From: an uncultured Eubacteriales bacterium
GTDB lineage: Bacteria; Bacillota; Clostridia; Christensenellales; Borkfalkiaceae
Assembly (NCBI GenBank): GCA_958421945.1
Contig: CATZMZ010000002.1
Coordinates: forward strand, 124,001 to 188,000
Direction of reading: 5' to 3'
Length of the DNA: 64,000 nt
The translations under genes and the position numbers were made by a program. Of this stretch, positions 17,255 to 26,752 are shown piece after piece (within the stretch, counting starts at the first letter, position 1; each line of letters starts with the position of its first letter). The notes beneath the pieces were generated by a model, which did no database searches, had not been told where the DNA came from, and saw only the letters and a program-made list of their open reading frames with translations.

Positions 17255-17477
17255 AAACGGTATGGTAATGCCGACAGACGTAAACTTCGACCGTAAAAGA
17301 CAGCGGAAAGTTGTATTTTACGGGAGGGTAAGTACGGAACATGAAGCGCAATTGGCTGCGCTGGAAAATCAGATACAGTGGTATGACGATATAGCGGCGA
17401 AAAATCCGAATTGGTACATTTTAAAAAAGTATATCGATGAAGGAATGATTTATGGGGAACAAAAATTAAAAAAATGA
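17247..17477 (+). pseudogene. 5' part of serine recombinase, cut by the inner element
   Basis: The 76-codon ORF begins as a resolvase domain: VVFYGRVSTEHEAQLAAL holds the catalytic serine, and NWYILKKYIDEG follows. After GA at 17436-17437 the frame enters foreign DNA and stops at 17477. The missing part is found 27 kb away at 44590, starting EGITGTQAKKRPAFL. Joining the two at GA gives KYIDEGITGTQ in frame, so this is one interrupted gene, not a small protein. It overlaps the previous ORF. Confidence 0.88.
17436..17457. other. Left attachment site (attL) of inner element
   Basis: Recombinase codons, then GA (17436-17437), the 11 bases TGAAGGAATGA, then the terminal repeat TTTATGGGG. Confidence 0.8.
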
Positions 17478-18112
17478 GAAATCGGAGCAATTTTTTCACT
17501 GAAATGAAAGGCAAGTACGGAGATGTGACAAACGTCCCGAAAACGGCGCGCAATATGTGTTAATATAATGCTGAAAAATTATTGAAAAACGACAAAAATT
17601 ATGAGCCGGTCATCTTTTATATTAAAAGAAATAATTGTAAGCAGACCTTAGGATACCGAGATAATAAACAAGATAGCAGAGGATATACTTTTGTATTCGC
17701 GAATCGCGTTGATTGTTGATATGAGATTTCTCGATTCGGCACTCCGATAACCTAAACCGAAAAAAACGATATGCTTTTGTTTGCAGCAGACGGAGAAGTT
17801 TTGTATTACAATCCGATCGTATATTATTTCGAGATACAAACAATTGAAAGAGCTGCCGACGAAAGCTTTTTGTATGTAGTCATGCATTGCCTTTAACGAT
17901 GACTGAAACGATAGCTTACGACAGGCTGACCGTTGCGGCGCGCTTATATGCTGTACGAGCCGTGCGAAATTGTGATCGACGGCGTGGGCGCAGCGAGCGA
18001 TAAGCGCGAAGACAAAGCCTCTTATATTATATTATCCATACACACGCCCCATCGCCAAAATGAGTTATAACATATAAAAGGTTAAAACGTTAACGGTAAT
18101 TTTACATTGCAG
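17478..18112. other. Left-end noncoding stretch of inner element
   Basis: These 635 bp after the broken recombinase hold no supportable gene on either strand. Short open stretches (for example around 17940-18030) lack starts and SD sites. The region may be decayed DNA or hold recombinase binding sites. Confidence 0.5.
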
Positions 18113-18958
18113 TCATTCACCCCAAAAAGAAGTAGATGATAAATCTTTGTTAGGCAAGTATTTCTTTCGGTATGCGCCGGGAGAAATTTTAAAATATGAT
18201 TTATAATATGCTATAAATGCGCTTTGCTGCGTAAAACCAAGGAAATACGCTATTTCTGCAATGGATTTCTGTTTGTCCATTAACAAAATATTAGAATAGG
18301 CGATTTTGGCTCTATTAAGAAATTCGGTCAGAGTGGTATTGTTATACTTTTTGAACTCGCGGCAAATATGACCGTGGCTATACGGAATGTCTTGAATGAG
18401 AAAAGTGACGTTGTTCTGTAAATAAGTTACGTCGTTTACTCGATTCTCAATCATAGTAATCCATTTGGGCTTTACAAAAGATTTTTCCTGATGTTCTAAA
18501 AATAACGCTAAAACATTTATTACTACCGATGTATGAAGCGATGACAGGTAATCGTTTTTTTCCGAGGAATTTGTCGGAAACAGATTCAGCGTGTATTCCA
18601 GATTTTCTATTGCGAGAATATTTGTTTCGAAAAATGTAGAGTTCGAGCTTAAATAATCGTAGGGGTTGGATTTTAAGAACGAGCAATATTTTTTCATGTC
18701 TGAATCCGAAACATAAATATCTCTATGTCGATATTTTTCGTTAGAATATGAAATGATTTGATGTTGCGCGCCGGGCTTGATTATGAGTATGCCGGTTTTT
18801 GAAAGCGTTCGGGTGATTCCGTCCGTGCGTTGAATGCTTGTTCCTTCAATAGCGTAAGTAATCTTCCAGTAAGTCATAGTGTGCGGCTGCGTGCTGGGCA
18901 TGGCGATTATTGCGGTATAAGGAGAATATTTAATGGTTCTCTCGTTATAATGAAGCAT
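18113..18958 (-). CDS. AraC-family transcriptional regulator
   Basis: The 281-aa product has an N-terminal cupin-like ligand domain. The C-terminal AraC double HTH is visible as FLIQDIPYSHGHICREFKKY and KSIAEIAYFLGFTQQSAF, then YKSYFKISPGAYRKKY. The start at 18958 is preceded by GGAGG; a longer in-frame start at 19018 has no SD. It is divergent from the glycan operon starting at 19226 and is its likely sugar-responsive activator. It lies just inside the left end of the inner element. Confidence 0.88.
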   Translation of the reverse strand: MLHYNERTIKYSPYTAIIAMPSTQPHTMTYWKITYAIEGTSIQRTDGITRTLSKTGILIIKPGAQHQIISYSNEKYRHRDIYVSDSDMKKYCSFLKSNPYDYLSSNSTFFETNILAIENLEYTLNLFPTNSSEKNDYLSSLHTSVVINVLALFLEHQEKSFVKPKWITMIENRVNDVTYLQNNVTFLIQDIPYSHGHICREFKKYNNTTLTEFLNRAKIAYSNILLMDKQKSIAEIAYFLGFTQQSAFIAYYKSYFKISPGAYRKKYLPNKDLSSTSFWGE

Positions 18959-19177
18959 TTGATGCCTCCATGAGCAAGAATATATTATTATTGTATTATA
19001 CAAGTTGAAAAAAGTCAATTATTAGTTAAAAAAAAACAAATAAATTTATATTCCCTGAAAAAAACAAGCCGATTTTGACAAAGTTTCCATAAAAAGAAGC
19101 TTTTTTTAGAAATGAAAAATGTTAAAAATACATAACTTTATGTAAGTATTAGTATATAAAAAGGAAAAAATACGTTG

Positions 19178-19183
19178 TATAAT
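19178..19183 (+). promoter_or_regulatory. -10 box of the glycan operon, weak -35
   Basis: TATAAT lies 43 bp before the 48-aa ORF. At -35 (around 19155) there is only TATATAAA-like sequence. A good -10 with no -35, facing an AraC gene, suits an activator-dependent promoter. Confidence 0.5.
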
Positions 19184-19225
19184 GGAAGTGAAAAATGAGT
19201 TGGCATACTCAAAAGGAGGAGAAAA

Positions 19226-19372
19226 ATGCAAAAAAAACAATATCAAAAACCTAATGTTTTAAGCATTGCAAACTTGCTTGATGTGACAATGATGTTTAAA
19301 TCGTCTGCCGATACGTTATACGGCTGGGAAGACGGTTCGCTTGAAAGCGAAGGAGGGGCTTCTAATGAGTAA
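19226..19372 (+). CDS. 48-aa YxKP-type small peptide
   Basis: AAAGGAGGAG lies 6 bp before the ATG. The peptide starts MQKKQYQKPNVLSIANLLDV and ends acidic (YGWEDGSLESEGGASNE). It resembles the many short clostridial MKKxYxKP peptides of unknown role, some of which look like leader or precursor peptides. Its stop overlaps the start of the secreted protein by 8 bp, so the two are translationally coupled. It has no signal peptide and no modification enzyme nearby. It is the first gene of the operon. Confidence 0.65.
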   Translation: MQKKQYQKPNVLSIANLLDVTMMFKSSADTLYGWEDGSLESEGGASNE

Positions 19373-21488
19373 AATTAAAAGATTTTTTATCGTCTTGGTC
19401 TTTGCTGCTATGGCGTTATCTTTTGTTGCAGGTATAGCGACTATTAACAATAATTACGTCGTACGGGCAGCGGGCGAGGATGCCGTCGCGGTTGAAATGA
19501 TGGGCGGGGCGTCCATTCGTTGCACAACCGAGAATGGCGTAACTACCGCGGGTATACGATTTTCGGCAAAAGCGGCAAACAAATATATTGGCAAAGATTA
19601 TACCATAGGCATGTCGATAAATAACGGTAACGAAACAAGGTTCTTCGAGGCGAAGAAATTTTCTGCAATAGACGACAATTACAGCAGATTTAATGTTGTT
19701 TTAAATGACGTTGATCCCGACACTGTTTTTAAAGCAACCGCTATAATTAAAAACGCAAACGGCATAGTTGCGGAATCTTCATATTATTCCGAGAGATCTT
19801 TCAGGCAAACCGTAAACACCGCAAGTATGGCGGGTATTTTCGATGATTATTCTGAAGAAGAACGACTTGAATATGAGAAATTAAAAGCTTTGGTTTCGGA
19901 TGATTTGATTGAAAAGGTAAACGGAGAATTGTGCGGCGCGCGCGTGGAAAGCCGTTTTCCGGAAAAGATTACTTACGTATATACGCAAAACAAAGCCGAT
20001 TTGGCAAACGGAGCGAGCGTAGGCATTAAAATCAATGCGTCTTATAAAAAAGATGCAACTTCTTACTATTTACCGATTAACTTAAATACCGAAATGAAAG
20101 CGGGCGAAACATATGCGATGTCTTTCGATTTCAAAATTTTAAATAAGGGCGGTAATGATAACTTTTATTATTTATTGAATACTGCAGATAGTACGGGGCG
20201 TCGCGAAGGCGGCGGTTTTAAATCCGGAAGCATAAAGTCGATTTATGCAACACGATATAATACAGGCGAAATATATTCTTGCTTTTATTCCGTTACCGCC
20301 GATAAAGATTACGGCAAAAACAATCCTTTCGTACTGTATATCGTGTTGTCTGTATATGATTTCACAAATTTTGAATTCACGCTTTGCAATTTAAATGCGG
20401 AGTTGTGTAATCCCGATTTGAAAGTATTATTTGCATATTCGAATACAGGAGCGACAACGACGATAACTACGAGTACGATTGCCACCGCAAACGTCGGATA
20501 TTATTCGGCAGACGAAAAAGTTGTGAAAATTCAAAGCGAAGAAGCAAAGCAACATACCGTAAGGATTGTTACTTCGTGCGACGTAGAAAAGAGTAAAGCT
20601 TATACGTTTTACTTCTCTATGCGTCAGGCGTGCACCGGTGGCACAACGGGCGATAATCAACATCTGACCTCGCAAATTACTGCTGCGCTGAAGAGCGGGG
20701 GGAAAACTTTTGCAAATGTTGCGACTCTAAAGACTCTATCCGGAATAGAAGATTACAGAAGTTTAAGCTCGCAGAGCGAAGTAAAGTTTTTAAATAGAAT
20801 TGATTTTACGGCGACGGCGGACGCTACGGATATTATTCTTGAAATTGGTTTTAGCAGTTATTTCAGTAAGTTCGATGTTGAAATTAATCAGATTGTGTGT
20901 GTTGAAGCAGGAGAAAACACGGATACCGTTGCAAAATTCACTCAACAGAAATTCCCGGATTATAATTATAATCATACTAACGCGTGGTTGTCCGATGGCG
21001 CTAAGTATCTGACGGGTGACGCGAAATATGCGTTGGTTGTTAATAGATATAGAGATGCAAATGAGGATTCGACTTTGAAGCTGGATAGCAAAGTCAATTA
21101 TTCTACCGGCATTTCGTTAAATGCAGGCTCATACAATATTGCTTACGATATAGTCGTAAATGACGATTATCCGATAGGGACGTACAACGGTACGACGTTC
21201 ACGAAAAAAGACGCCGATATATATGCCGGAGTCAGCGGACTTTACGGATATTTAGGTTCGGACGGTACGTCGTCAAATACGAAAGGCGCATATTCGCTTG
21301 CTGAAATGTGCCAAAACGGTATTGCAACAAAGATAACCGATGGCAATAAAACAATTTACCGCGTAACCATCGACGTGACTACGACGAACGCTATTGACGA
21401 TTTAACGTTTACTTTCCTCTTCAACAATAACAGAAGAGGAACGATGGGGTTATGTAATTTCGTCGTGACGCCTTTGTTAAGCGCATAA
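19365..21488 (+). CDS. Large secreted protein with repeated unknown module
   Basis: The 707-aa product starts with a signal peptide (KRFFIVLVFAAMALSFVAGIA). Its C-terminal ~330 residues form a module that occurs twice more in the next gene. Its marks are FYFSMRQ, SEVKFLNRIDFTA, TNAWLSDGAKYLTGDAKYA, YNIAYDIVVND and MGLCNFVV. The fold looks like all-beta carbohydrate-binding or adhesive modules, but I do not recognise the family. The start is ATG 19365 after GGAGGGG; the upstream TTG at 19341 is rejected. It probably binds substrate at the cell surface. Confidence 0.7.
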   Translation: MSKIKRFFIVLVFAAMALSFVAGIATINNNYVVRAAGEDAVAVEMMGGASIRCTTENGVTTAGIRFSAKAANKYIGKDYTIGMSINNGNETRFFEAKKFSAIDDNYSRFNVVLNDVDPDTVFKATAIIKNANGIVAESSYYSERSFRQTVNTASMAGIFDDYSEEERLEYEKLKALVSDDLIEKVNGELCGARVESRFPEKITYVYTQNKADLANGASVGIKINASYKKDATSYYLPINLNTEMKAGETYAMSFDFKILNKGGNDNFYYLLNTADSTGRREGGGFKSGSIKSIYATRYNTGEIYSCFYSVTADKDYGKNNPFVLYIVLSVYDFTNFEFTLCNLNAELCNPDLKVLFAYSNTGATTTITTSTIATANVGYYSADEKVVKIQSEEAKQHTVRIVTSCDVEKSKAYTFYFSMRQACTGGTTGDNQHLTSQITAALKSGGKTFANVATLKTLSGIEDYRSLSSQSEVKFLNRIDFTATADATDIILEIGFSSYFSKFDVEINQIVCVEAGENTDTVAKFTQQKFPDYNYNHTNAWLSDGAKYLTGDAKYALVVNRYRDANEDSTLKLDSKVNYSTGISLNAGSYNIAYDIVVNDDYPIGTYNGTTFTKKDADIYAGVSGLYGYLGSDGTSSNTKGAYSLAEMCQNGIATKITDGNKTIYRVTIDVTTTNAIDDLTFTFLFNNNRRGTMGLCNFVVTPLLSA
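21163..21358. repeat. 196-bp near-identical repeat, copy 1
   Basis: It differs from 23906-24101 at about 9 positions by eye. The first ~48 bases are identical, while neighbouring parts of the homologous modules have diverged far more. This indicates recent gene conversion between the two surface-protein genes. Confidence 0.85.
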
Positions 21489-21513
21489 TTGCGAAAAAGC
21501 GAGATAAAGTATT

Positions 21514-24225
21514 ATGGGTAAGAAAATGAAATTGAGGAAAATATCAATACTTTTTATAGTGCTGATTGCAACTCTTTCCTGCTTTGTTGTTTATGGTTGT
21601 AAAGAAAGCAATCCCGATAACGGCGATGACAACGGCGGTAATACTCCGACCATATCTATCACCGACGTGCCGACGGGAACGGTTGTGTTTAACGACTATA
21701 ATAATCAATTCAAATTAGGTTGTACCGCCGGTGACGATTACGAAGTCGTTTGGGTTTCTTCCGACGAAAAAGTGTTGACCGTTGAAAACGGTTTGGTTAA
21801 AATTTTAAGCGAAGGCAGTGCGGTGATTACTGCCTCGCTTAAAAATCAAGAAAGCATAAGTAACAGCGTTACGATAAACACTAAATTGCTCGGATTGAAA
21901 ATAAGCGGTTTTCCCGAAAACGAAGTCGAATTAGACGAAGATATACCTTCGCTGACGGCTACCGTGGTCAGCAACGGTTCGGAAGAATTCGATATCGTAT
22001 GGAAATCGTCCGAGCCGAGCGTGGCTACGATTGACGGTAACGGTAAAATTACGATACTTTCGGCGGGAACTACCGTTATTAAAGCGCAACAAGCTGATAA
22101 CGATAGGGTTTTCGATGTAAAAACATTATACGTCAAAGACACGATAGAAGAAATTACTCCTACGTTTACCGAAAGCACGATACCCGTAATAAACGGCGAG
22201 AGTGCGGGAAACTTATATTATCGCGACGGAGAAGTTTATAAAATCGTGTCGGAGCTAAAAAGAAAGCATACGGCGAAAATAAATACGGATATATCAGTCT
22301 TAAAGGGAAAATCCTATGATTTCTACTTCGCTATGCGTCAGAATTGCGAAATAGTAAATACCGCGGCGCTTACCGATTCGATATCTGTATCCATAATAAG
22401 CGGCGAGGAATTTATCGTTAAAGACGCATCGTTAAGCGAAATTTCAACCGTTTCCGATTATTCGGCGTTATATGAGAATACTTCCGTAAAACTGCTTAAT
22501 AAGATAAAGTTTACGGCTGAAGAGAGTTTTAGCGATTTGGTTTTACGCTTTGACACAACAAACGCTTTTACGAAATTAGATTTGGAAATAAGCAATATTA
22601 TTTGTATAGAAATTTCCGAAAACAGCGAAAGCGTGGTCAGATTCAATTCGCCGTGGTATCCTTATGCGAATTATACTAACGCGTGGATTACCGATAACGC
22701 AGAATATCTGACGGGCGATGCGAAATACGCTATCGTCGTTAATAAATATAAGGACGCCAACGAAGATAATAAGTTGAAAGATATGCGGTTTGATTATTCG
22801 ACCGGGATTTCGATAAAAAGCGGATTATCTTACAGAATCAATTACGATATAGTCGTAAATGACAAATATCCGTTGGGAACTTATAACGGAAAAACGTTTA
22901 CAAAAGCCGATAACAAAATTTTTACGGGTATTTCTAAGCTTTACGGATATCTCGGCTCTGACGGAAAACCGGGAGAAACGGGTTCAAACGACGGGTTTTC
23001 GCTCGGGGAGCTTGTAAGCGGAGGAAAGGCGATTAAGACTTCGGCTAACGGCAAAACCGTTTATCACGTTACGATAGAGGTGATGGCAACCGTTGACATG
23101 AGCGATCTTACGTTTACGTTTTTCTTCTTTAATAACAGAAGCGGAACGATGGGGCTGTGCAACTTCGAGGTAGCGGAGTTTACAACAAAGAAAATCGATG
23201 CGGTATACACGGAAAGCGATATTGCTGTGATTAACGGCAAAAATAGCGGTAACGTGTACTGCTCTTCCGACGATAAGGTGTATAAAATCGTTGCCGGAGA
23301 AAAAGGCGAGTATAAATCGGAAATTCCGATGACGATGAAATTGGTAAAAGGCAAAAATTACGTGTTATATTATTGCTTGCGTCAGAATTGCGACCTTAGC
23401 GCAGCGGGAGAATTGACTGGCGCGATATCTGCATCTTTGCGAAGCGGAGGAGATTATGTCGTTCAGAATAAAACTTTGGGCGAAACGTCTTATAGCTCGG
23501 ATTATGCCTCATTGTATGATAATAAGAGCGTAAAATTGTTCAATAAAATCAGGTTTACCGCAAAAGGCGATATTTCCGATTTGATTCTGGAAATAAAAAC
23601 AAAAGATGTCATTACGAAACTCGATATAGAAATAAGCGACTTGATATGCGCCGAAATTTCCGACGAAGCGGACGGAGTGATTAAATTTCATTCTACGTGG
23701 TATCCTTATGCGAATTATACTAACGCTTGGATTACCGATAACGCAGATTATCTGACGGGCGATGCCGCCTACGCTTTGATTGTGAATCGATATAAAGATG
23801 CTAATCAAGAAAGCACATTGAAGGATTCGCGGTTGAATTATTCTACGGGCGTAGGAATATCGGCGGGAAAAAATTATACGATCGCATACGATATAGTAGT
23901 GAATAACGATTATCCGATAGGGACGTACAACGGTACGACGTTCACGAAAAAAGATGCCGATATATATGCCGGAGTCAGCGGACTTTACGGATATTTAGGT
24001 TCGGACGGAACGTCGTCAAATACGAAAGGCGCATATTCGCTTGCAGATATGTGCCAAAATGGTATTGCAACAAAGATAACCGACGGTAATAAGACGATTT
24101 ATAATATTTCGATAGACGTTACGGCGACGAAAAATATCGGAGATCTTGTATTCACGTTTTTGTTTAACGCGAACAGGAGCGGAACGTTGTCGCTTTGCAA
24201 TTTCAGAGTGACGGAACGCGCCTGA
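21514..24225 (+). CDS. Lipoprotein with Ig-like domains and two copies of the unknown module
   Basis: The 903-aa product has a lipoprotein signal with lipobox VVYGC. Two bacterial Ig-like (BIG2) domains follow, at about residues 50-120 and 125-210 (VVWVSSDEKVLTVENG; IVWKSSEPSVATIDGNG). Then come two ~340-residue copies of the module in the previous protein. Each contains MRQNC, YANYTNAWITDNA, YLTGDA and LCNF. Both BIG2 and the module suggest display at the cell surface and glycan contact. It lies 25 bp after the previous gene. The module family is unknown to me. Confidence 0.72.
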   Translation: MGKKMKLRKISILFIVLIATLSCFVVYGCKESNPDNGDDNGGNTPTISITDVPTGTVVFNDYNNQFKLGCTAGDDYEVVWVSSDEKVLTVENGLVKILSEGSAVITASLKNQESISNSVTINTKLLGLKISGFPENEVELDEDIPSLTATVVSNGSEEFDIVWKSSEPSVATIDGNGKITILSAGTTVIKAQQADNDRVFDVKTLYVKDTIEEITPTFTESTIPVINGESAGNLYYRDGEVYKIVSELKRKHTAKINTDISVLKGKSYDFYFAMRQNCEIVNTAALTDSISVSIISGEEFIVKDASLSEISTVSDYSALYENTSVKLLNKIKFTAEESFSDLVLRFDTTNAFTKLDLEISNIICIEISENSESVVRFNSPWYPYANYTNAWITDNAEYLTGDAKYAIVVNKYKDANEDNKLKDMRFDYSTGISIKSGLSYRINYDIVVNDKYPLGTYNGKTFTKADNKIFTGISKLYGYLGSDGKPGETGSNDGFSLGELVSGGKAIKTSANGKTVYHVTIEVMATVDMSDLTFTFFFFNNRSGTMGLCNFEVAEFTTKKIDAVYTESDIAVINGKNSGNVYCSSDDKVYKIVAGEKGEYKSEIPMTMKLVKGKNYVLYYCLRQNCDLSAAGELTGAISASLRSGGDYVVQNKTLGETSYSSDYASLYDNKSVKLFNKIRFTAKGDISDLILEIKTKDVITKLDIEISDLICAEISDEADGVIKFHSTWYPYANYTNAWITDNADYLTGDAAYALIVNRYKDANQESTLKDSRLNYSTGVGISAGKNYTIAYDIVVNNDYPIGTYNGTTFTKKDADIYAGVSGLYGYLGSDGTSSNTKGAYSLADMCQNGIATKITDGNKTIYNISIDVTATKNIGDLVFTFLFNANRSGTLSLCNFRVTERA
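23906..24101. repeat. 196-bp near-identical repeat, copy 2
   Basis: Partner of 21163-21358, located in the last module of the lipoprotein gene. Confidence 0.85.
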
Positions 24226-24242
24226 TTTACGAAGGAGTATTT

Positions 24243-25115
24243 ATGGGAAAAAAGGTAAAAGACGATTCAAGAATTTTAAACGCTAATAAACCTTTTTTGA
24301 TAATTATTTGCGCATTATTCTTTTTATACAGTTTTACGTTGATATTTCCTTTTCTATGGCTTATCAACAACTCCGTCAAGGCAAAAATGGATTTTTTAAA
24401 CAATCCTATGTCTTTGATGTCGTTTGATAAGTTGCATTTTGAAAATTATCTCGTAATGTTTACGACGTTCAATCTTCCGAAAATGTTTCTTAATACTTTG
24501 GCTATGTGCCTGATATTGCCTACCGTTTCGATTTTTATGTCAAATATGGCGGCTTACGCCGTTGCTAAATGCAGGTTTATAGGTAAGAAGACTTGTTATT
24601 TTTTGGCAATGGTCAACATATTCGTGCATATTTCGGGAACACTGCCGGTTCTTTATAAGCTTATGACCGATTTGGGGCTTATAGATTCGCTTTTCGGTAT
24701 AGTGATAATGGGTGCGGGCGGATTGAATTTTCAGTTTTTGATATTCCACGGAATTTATAGTAATATATCGAGAGAATATAAAGAGGCTGCGGAGATTGAC
24801 GGCGCGGGCAGATTCAGAATATTTTTGCAAATATATTTTCCGCAAGTCATTCCCACTTCTCTTTCGTTCTGGCTGTTAGGTTTTATCGGGCAGTGGAACA
24901 ATTACGCTACGCCGTATTTGTTCTGGCCGAGTCAACAAACCATTTCTACGGGGATCAAGTATATATCGGATAATATTACAGCGGGACCTTTTGCGATGGA
25001 ATATCCGAAGTTGTTTGCCGCAATGATAATTACCATTATTCCCGTAATATTGTTGTTCATTGTTTTCCAGAAGCCGATAAACAACAGGGATTTGGGCGGC
25101 GGAATAAAGGGCTAA
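24243..25115 (+). CDS. Carbohydrate ABC transporter permease (MalG/AraQ type)
   Basis: The 290-aa protein has six predicted membrane segments. The ABC permease EAA loop is REYKEAAEIDGAGRFRIFLQ, near residue 185. It ends with the usual short polar tail. The start at 24243 follows GAAGGAG; an upstream GTG-type extension overlaps the previous gene. With the solute-binding lipoprotein and the second permease it forms a family-1 sugar importer. No ATPase gene is present, so it would rely on a shared MsmK/MsiK-like ATPase encoded elsewhere. Confidence 0.9.
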   Translation: MGKKVKDDSRILNANKPFLIIICALFFLYSFTLIFPFLWLINNSVKAKMDFLNNPMSLMSFDKLHFENYLVMFTTFNLPKMFLNTLAMCLILPTVSIFMSNMAAYAVAKCRFIGKKTCYFLAMVNIFVHISGTLPVLYKLMTDLGLIDSLFGIVIMGAGGLNFQFLIFHGIYSNISREYKEAAEIDGAGRFRIFLQIYFPQVIPTSLSFWLLGFIGQWNNYATPYLFWPSQQTISTGIKYISDNITAGPFAMEYPKLFAAMIITIIPVILLFIVFQKPINNRDLGGGIKG

Positions 25116-25147
25116 TTTAAAAACGTTAATTATAAGAGGATAAAATT

Positions 25148-26737
25148 ATGAAAATAGCAAAAAGATTACTTACGTTATTTATTACGCTTGTTTTAAGCGT
25201 TACATCGCTGTCTCTGGTCGGTTGCAAAAATCAAACGGGAAAAGCAAATCAACTCAGAGTTACTTTCTTTGAAGGCGGATTCGGAAGAAAATGGCTTACA
25301 ACCGCACTTGACGATTTTGTAGCAAAGAAAAAATCCGAGGGTATCGAAATTTCTTACGTTTTAGAAGGAAAACCCGATTCAATTACTACGGAAGTTAAGA
25401 CTTATTTAGGTTCGGGCAAAAATTTATCTGATATTTACATGACGCAAAACGCCGAATGGCAAGGTTTTGTTACTAACGGTAATAAACTTGCAAGTTTGGA
25501 ATCTGTTTACGAAACGGAGGTCGAAAGACTTGACGGATCTAAAATCAAAGTGAAAGACTTATTGCTTCCCGAAGTCGTTAAAAAAGGCTATATGCGCAGA
25601 AAAGCGGGACAGGGTAAAGAACATCCTTGGATTATGCCTTGGTCTTTGCTTGAAACGAGTATTATTTATAATGAAGATTTAATGAACAAAACGCCGAAGT
25701 CTACAGGCGGCTTTTGGACAGATACTCCCAAAACGATGCAGGAACTGTCGGCTTTATGCAACGACATAAACGCTGCCAGCGCGGCGGGGGTTTATGGTAG
25801 CACCGTTGTTCCGTTCTCATGGACTTACGGAAACATAAACTATTTTGAATATGTTTTAAACGTTCTTTGGGCGCAACAACAAGGCGTTTATGAGTCGAAA
25901 ATCGACGGCGAAGGTTCTTATTACGATTTTTGGAATTTTGAATCTCCCGACGTCTGGAAGCAAACGGGAATCCAGAAAGCAATCGACGAGTGGGCAAATA
26001 TTATAGTCGATAAATCCAACGGCAAATGGAAAAACAGTTTTGACGAGAATTTTGTTTCTCAAAAGACGTTTATGGAAGCGGCTTTAAGCTTTTGTCAGGG
26101 TAAATCGGTTTTGTTCTTGGGCGGAAGTTTCTTTGAAAACGAAATGGGTATGTTTGGCTATCTGGATCAGAATAACGACGGAAAGGCTGATTTTAACTAC
26201 AAGATGATGTACGTTCCGCTTTCCGAAGGCGCGCTTAAAAACGAGGACGGAACGAATTCTATGATTAATTACTGCTCGGTAAACGATATGATGTTTGTTC
26301 CTGCAGAGGCTACGAACGTTGAACTCGCAAAAGAGTTTTTGGCGTTTATGTGTAACGAAAAGTACCTTTTGGACTTTTCTCTTCAGACGGGTTGTTTAAG
26401 ACCTTTCGATTACGATCCTGTTGAGCTTACCAAAAATGATAAAACCGTCAAATGGAGCGAGTTCTTCTTATCTTGTTACGATATGAAGAAAAATGCGGAC
26501 TATAATTTATTTAATTTCCCTATGAACGCCGCTAAAACGGATAGCGTAAGCTTATATTATACTACTTATACACCGGTTTTGTTCCAAAGCCCCGGTGTGG
26601 CTCAATGCATGCGTAATATGAGAACGCAAACCGGCAGACAAATTATGGTTGACGGCGCAAACGGAGACGGAAAGGGAAGCGTGTTTACCGAATCTAAAAA
26701 AGTTTGGGATGATTGGACTATTGCGTTAGGACAATAA
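25148..26737 (+). CDS. Extracellular solute-binding lipoprotein (sugar ABC importer)
   Basis: The 529-aa protein has a lipoprotein signal ending in SLVGC. Its body is a family-1 solute-binding protein: a signature near DIYMTQNAEWQG, PWIMPWSLLETSIIYNEDL, and a late VPAEATNVELAKEFLAFM segment. It would capture oligosaccharides released outside the cell and hand them to the two permeases that flank it. An SD AGAGGAT precedes the start. At about 500 aa it matches the long binding proteins used for oligosaccharides. Confidence 0.88.
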   Translation: MKIAKRLLTLFITLVLSVTSLSLVGCKNQTGKANQLRVTFFEGGFGRKWLTTALDDFVAKKKSEGIEISYVLEGKPDSITTEVKTYLGSGKNLSDIYMTQNAEWQGFVTNGNKLASLESVYETEVERLDGSKIKVKDLLLPEVVKKGYMRRKAGQGKEHPWIMPWSLLETSIIYNEDLMNKTPKSTGGFWTDTPKTMQELSALCNDINAASAAGVYGSTVVPFSWTYGNINYFEYVLNVLWAQQQGVYESKIDGEGSYYDFWNFESPDVWKQTGIQKAIDEWANIIVDKSNGKWKNSFDENFVSQKTFMEAALSFCQGKSVLFLGGSFFENEMGMFGYLDQNNDGKADFNYKMMYVPLSEGALKNEDGTNSMINYCSVNDMMFVPAEATNVELAKEFLAFMCNEKYLLDFSLQTGCLRPFDYDPVELTKNDKTVKWSEFFLSCYDMKKNADYNLFNFPMNAAKTDSVSLYYTTYTPVLFQSPGVAQCMRNMRTQTGRQIMVDGANGDGKGSVFTESKKVWDDWTIALGQ

Positions 26738-26752
26738 AACGGATCTTGCTAT

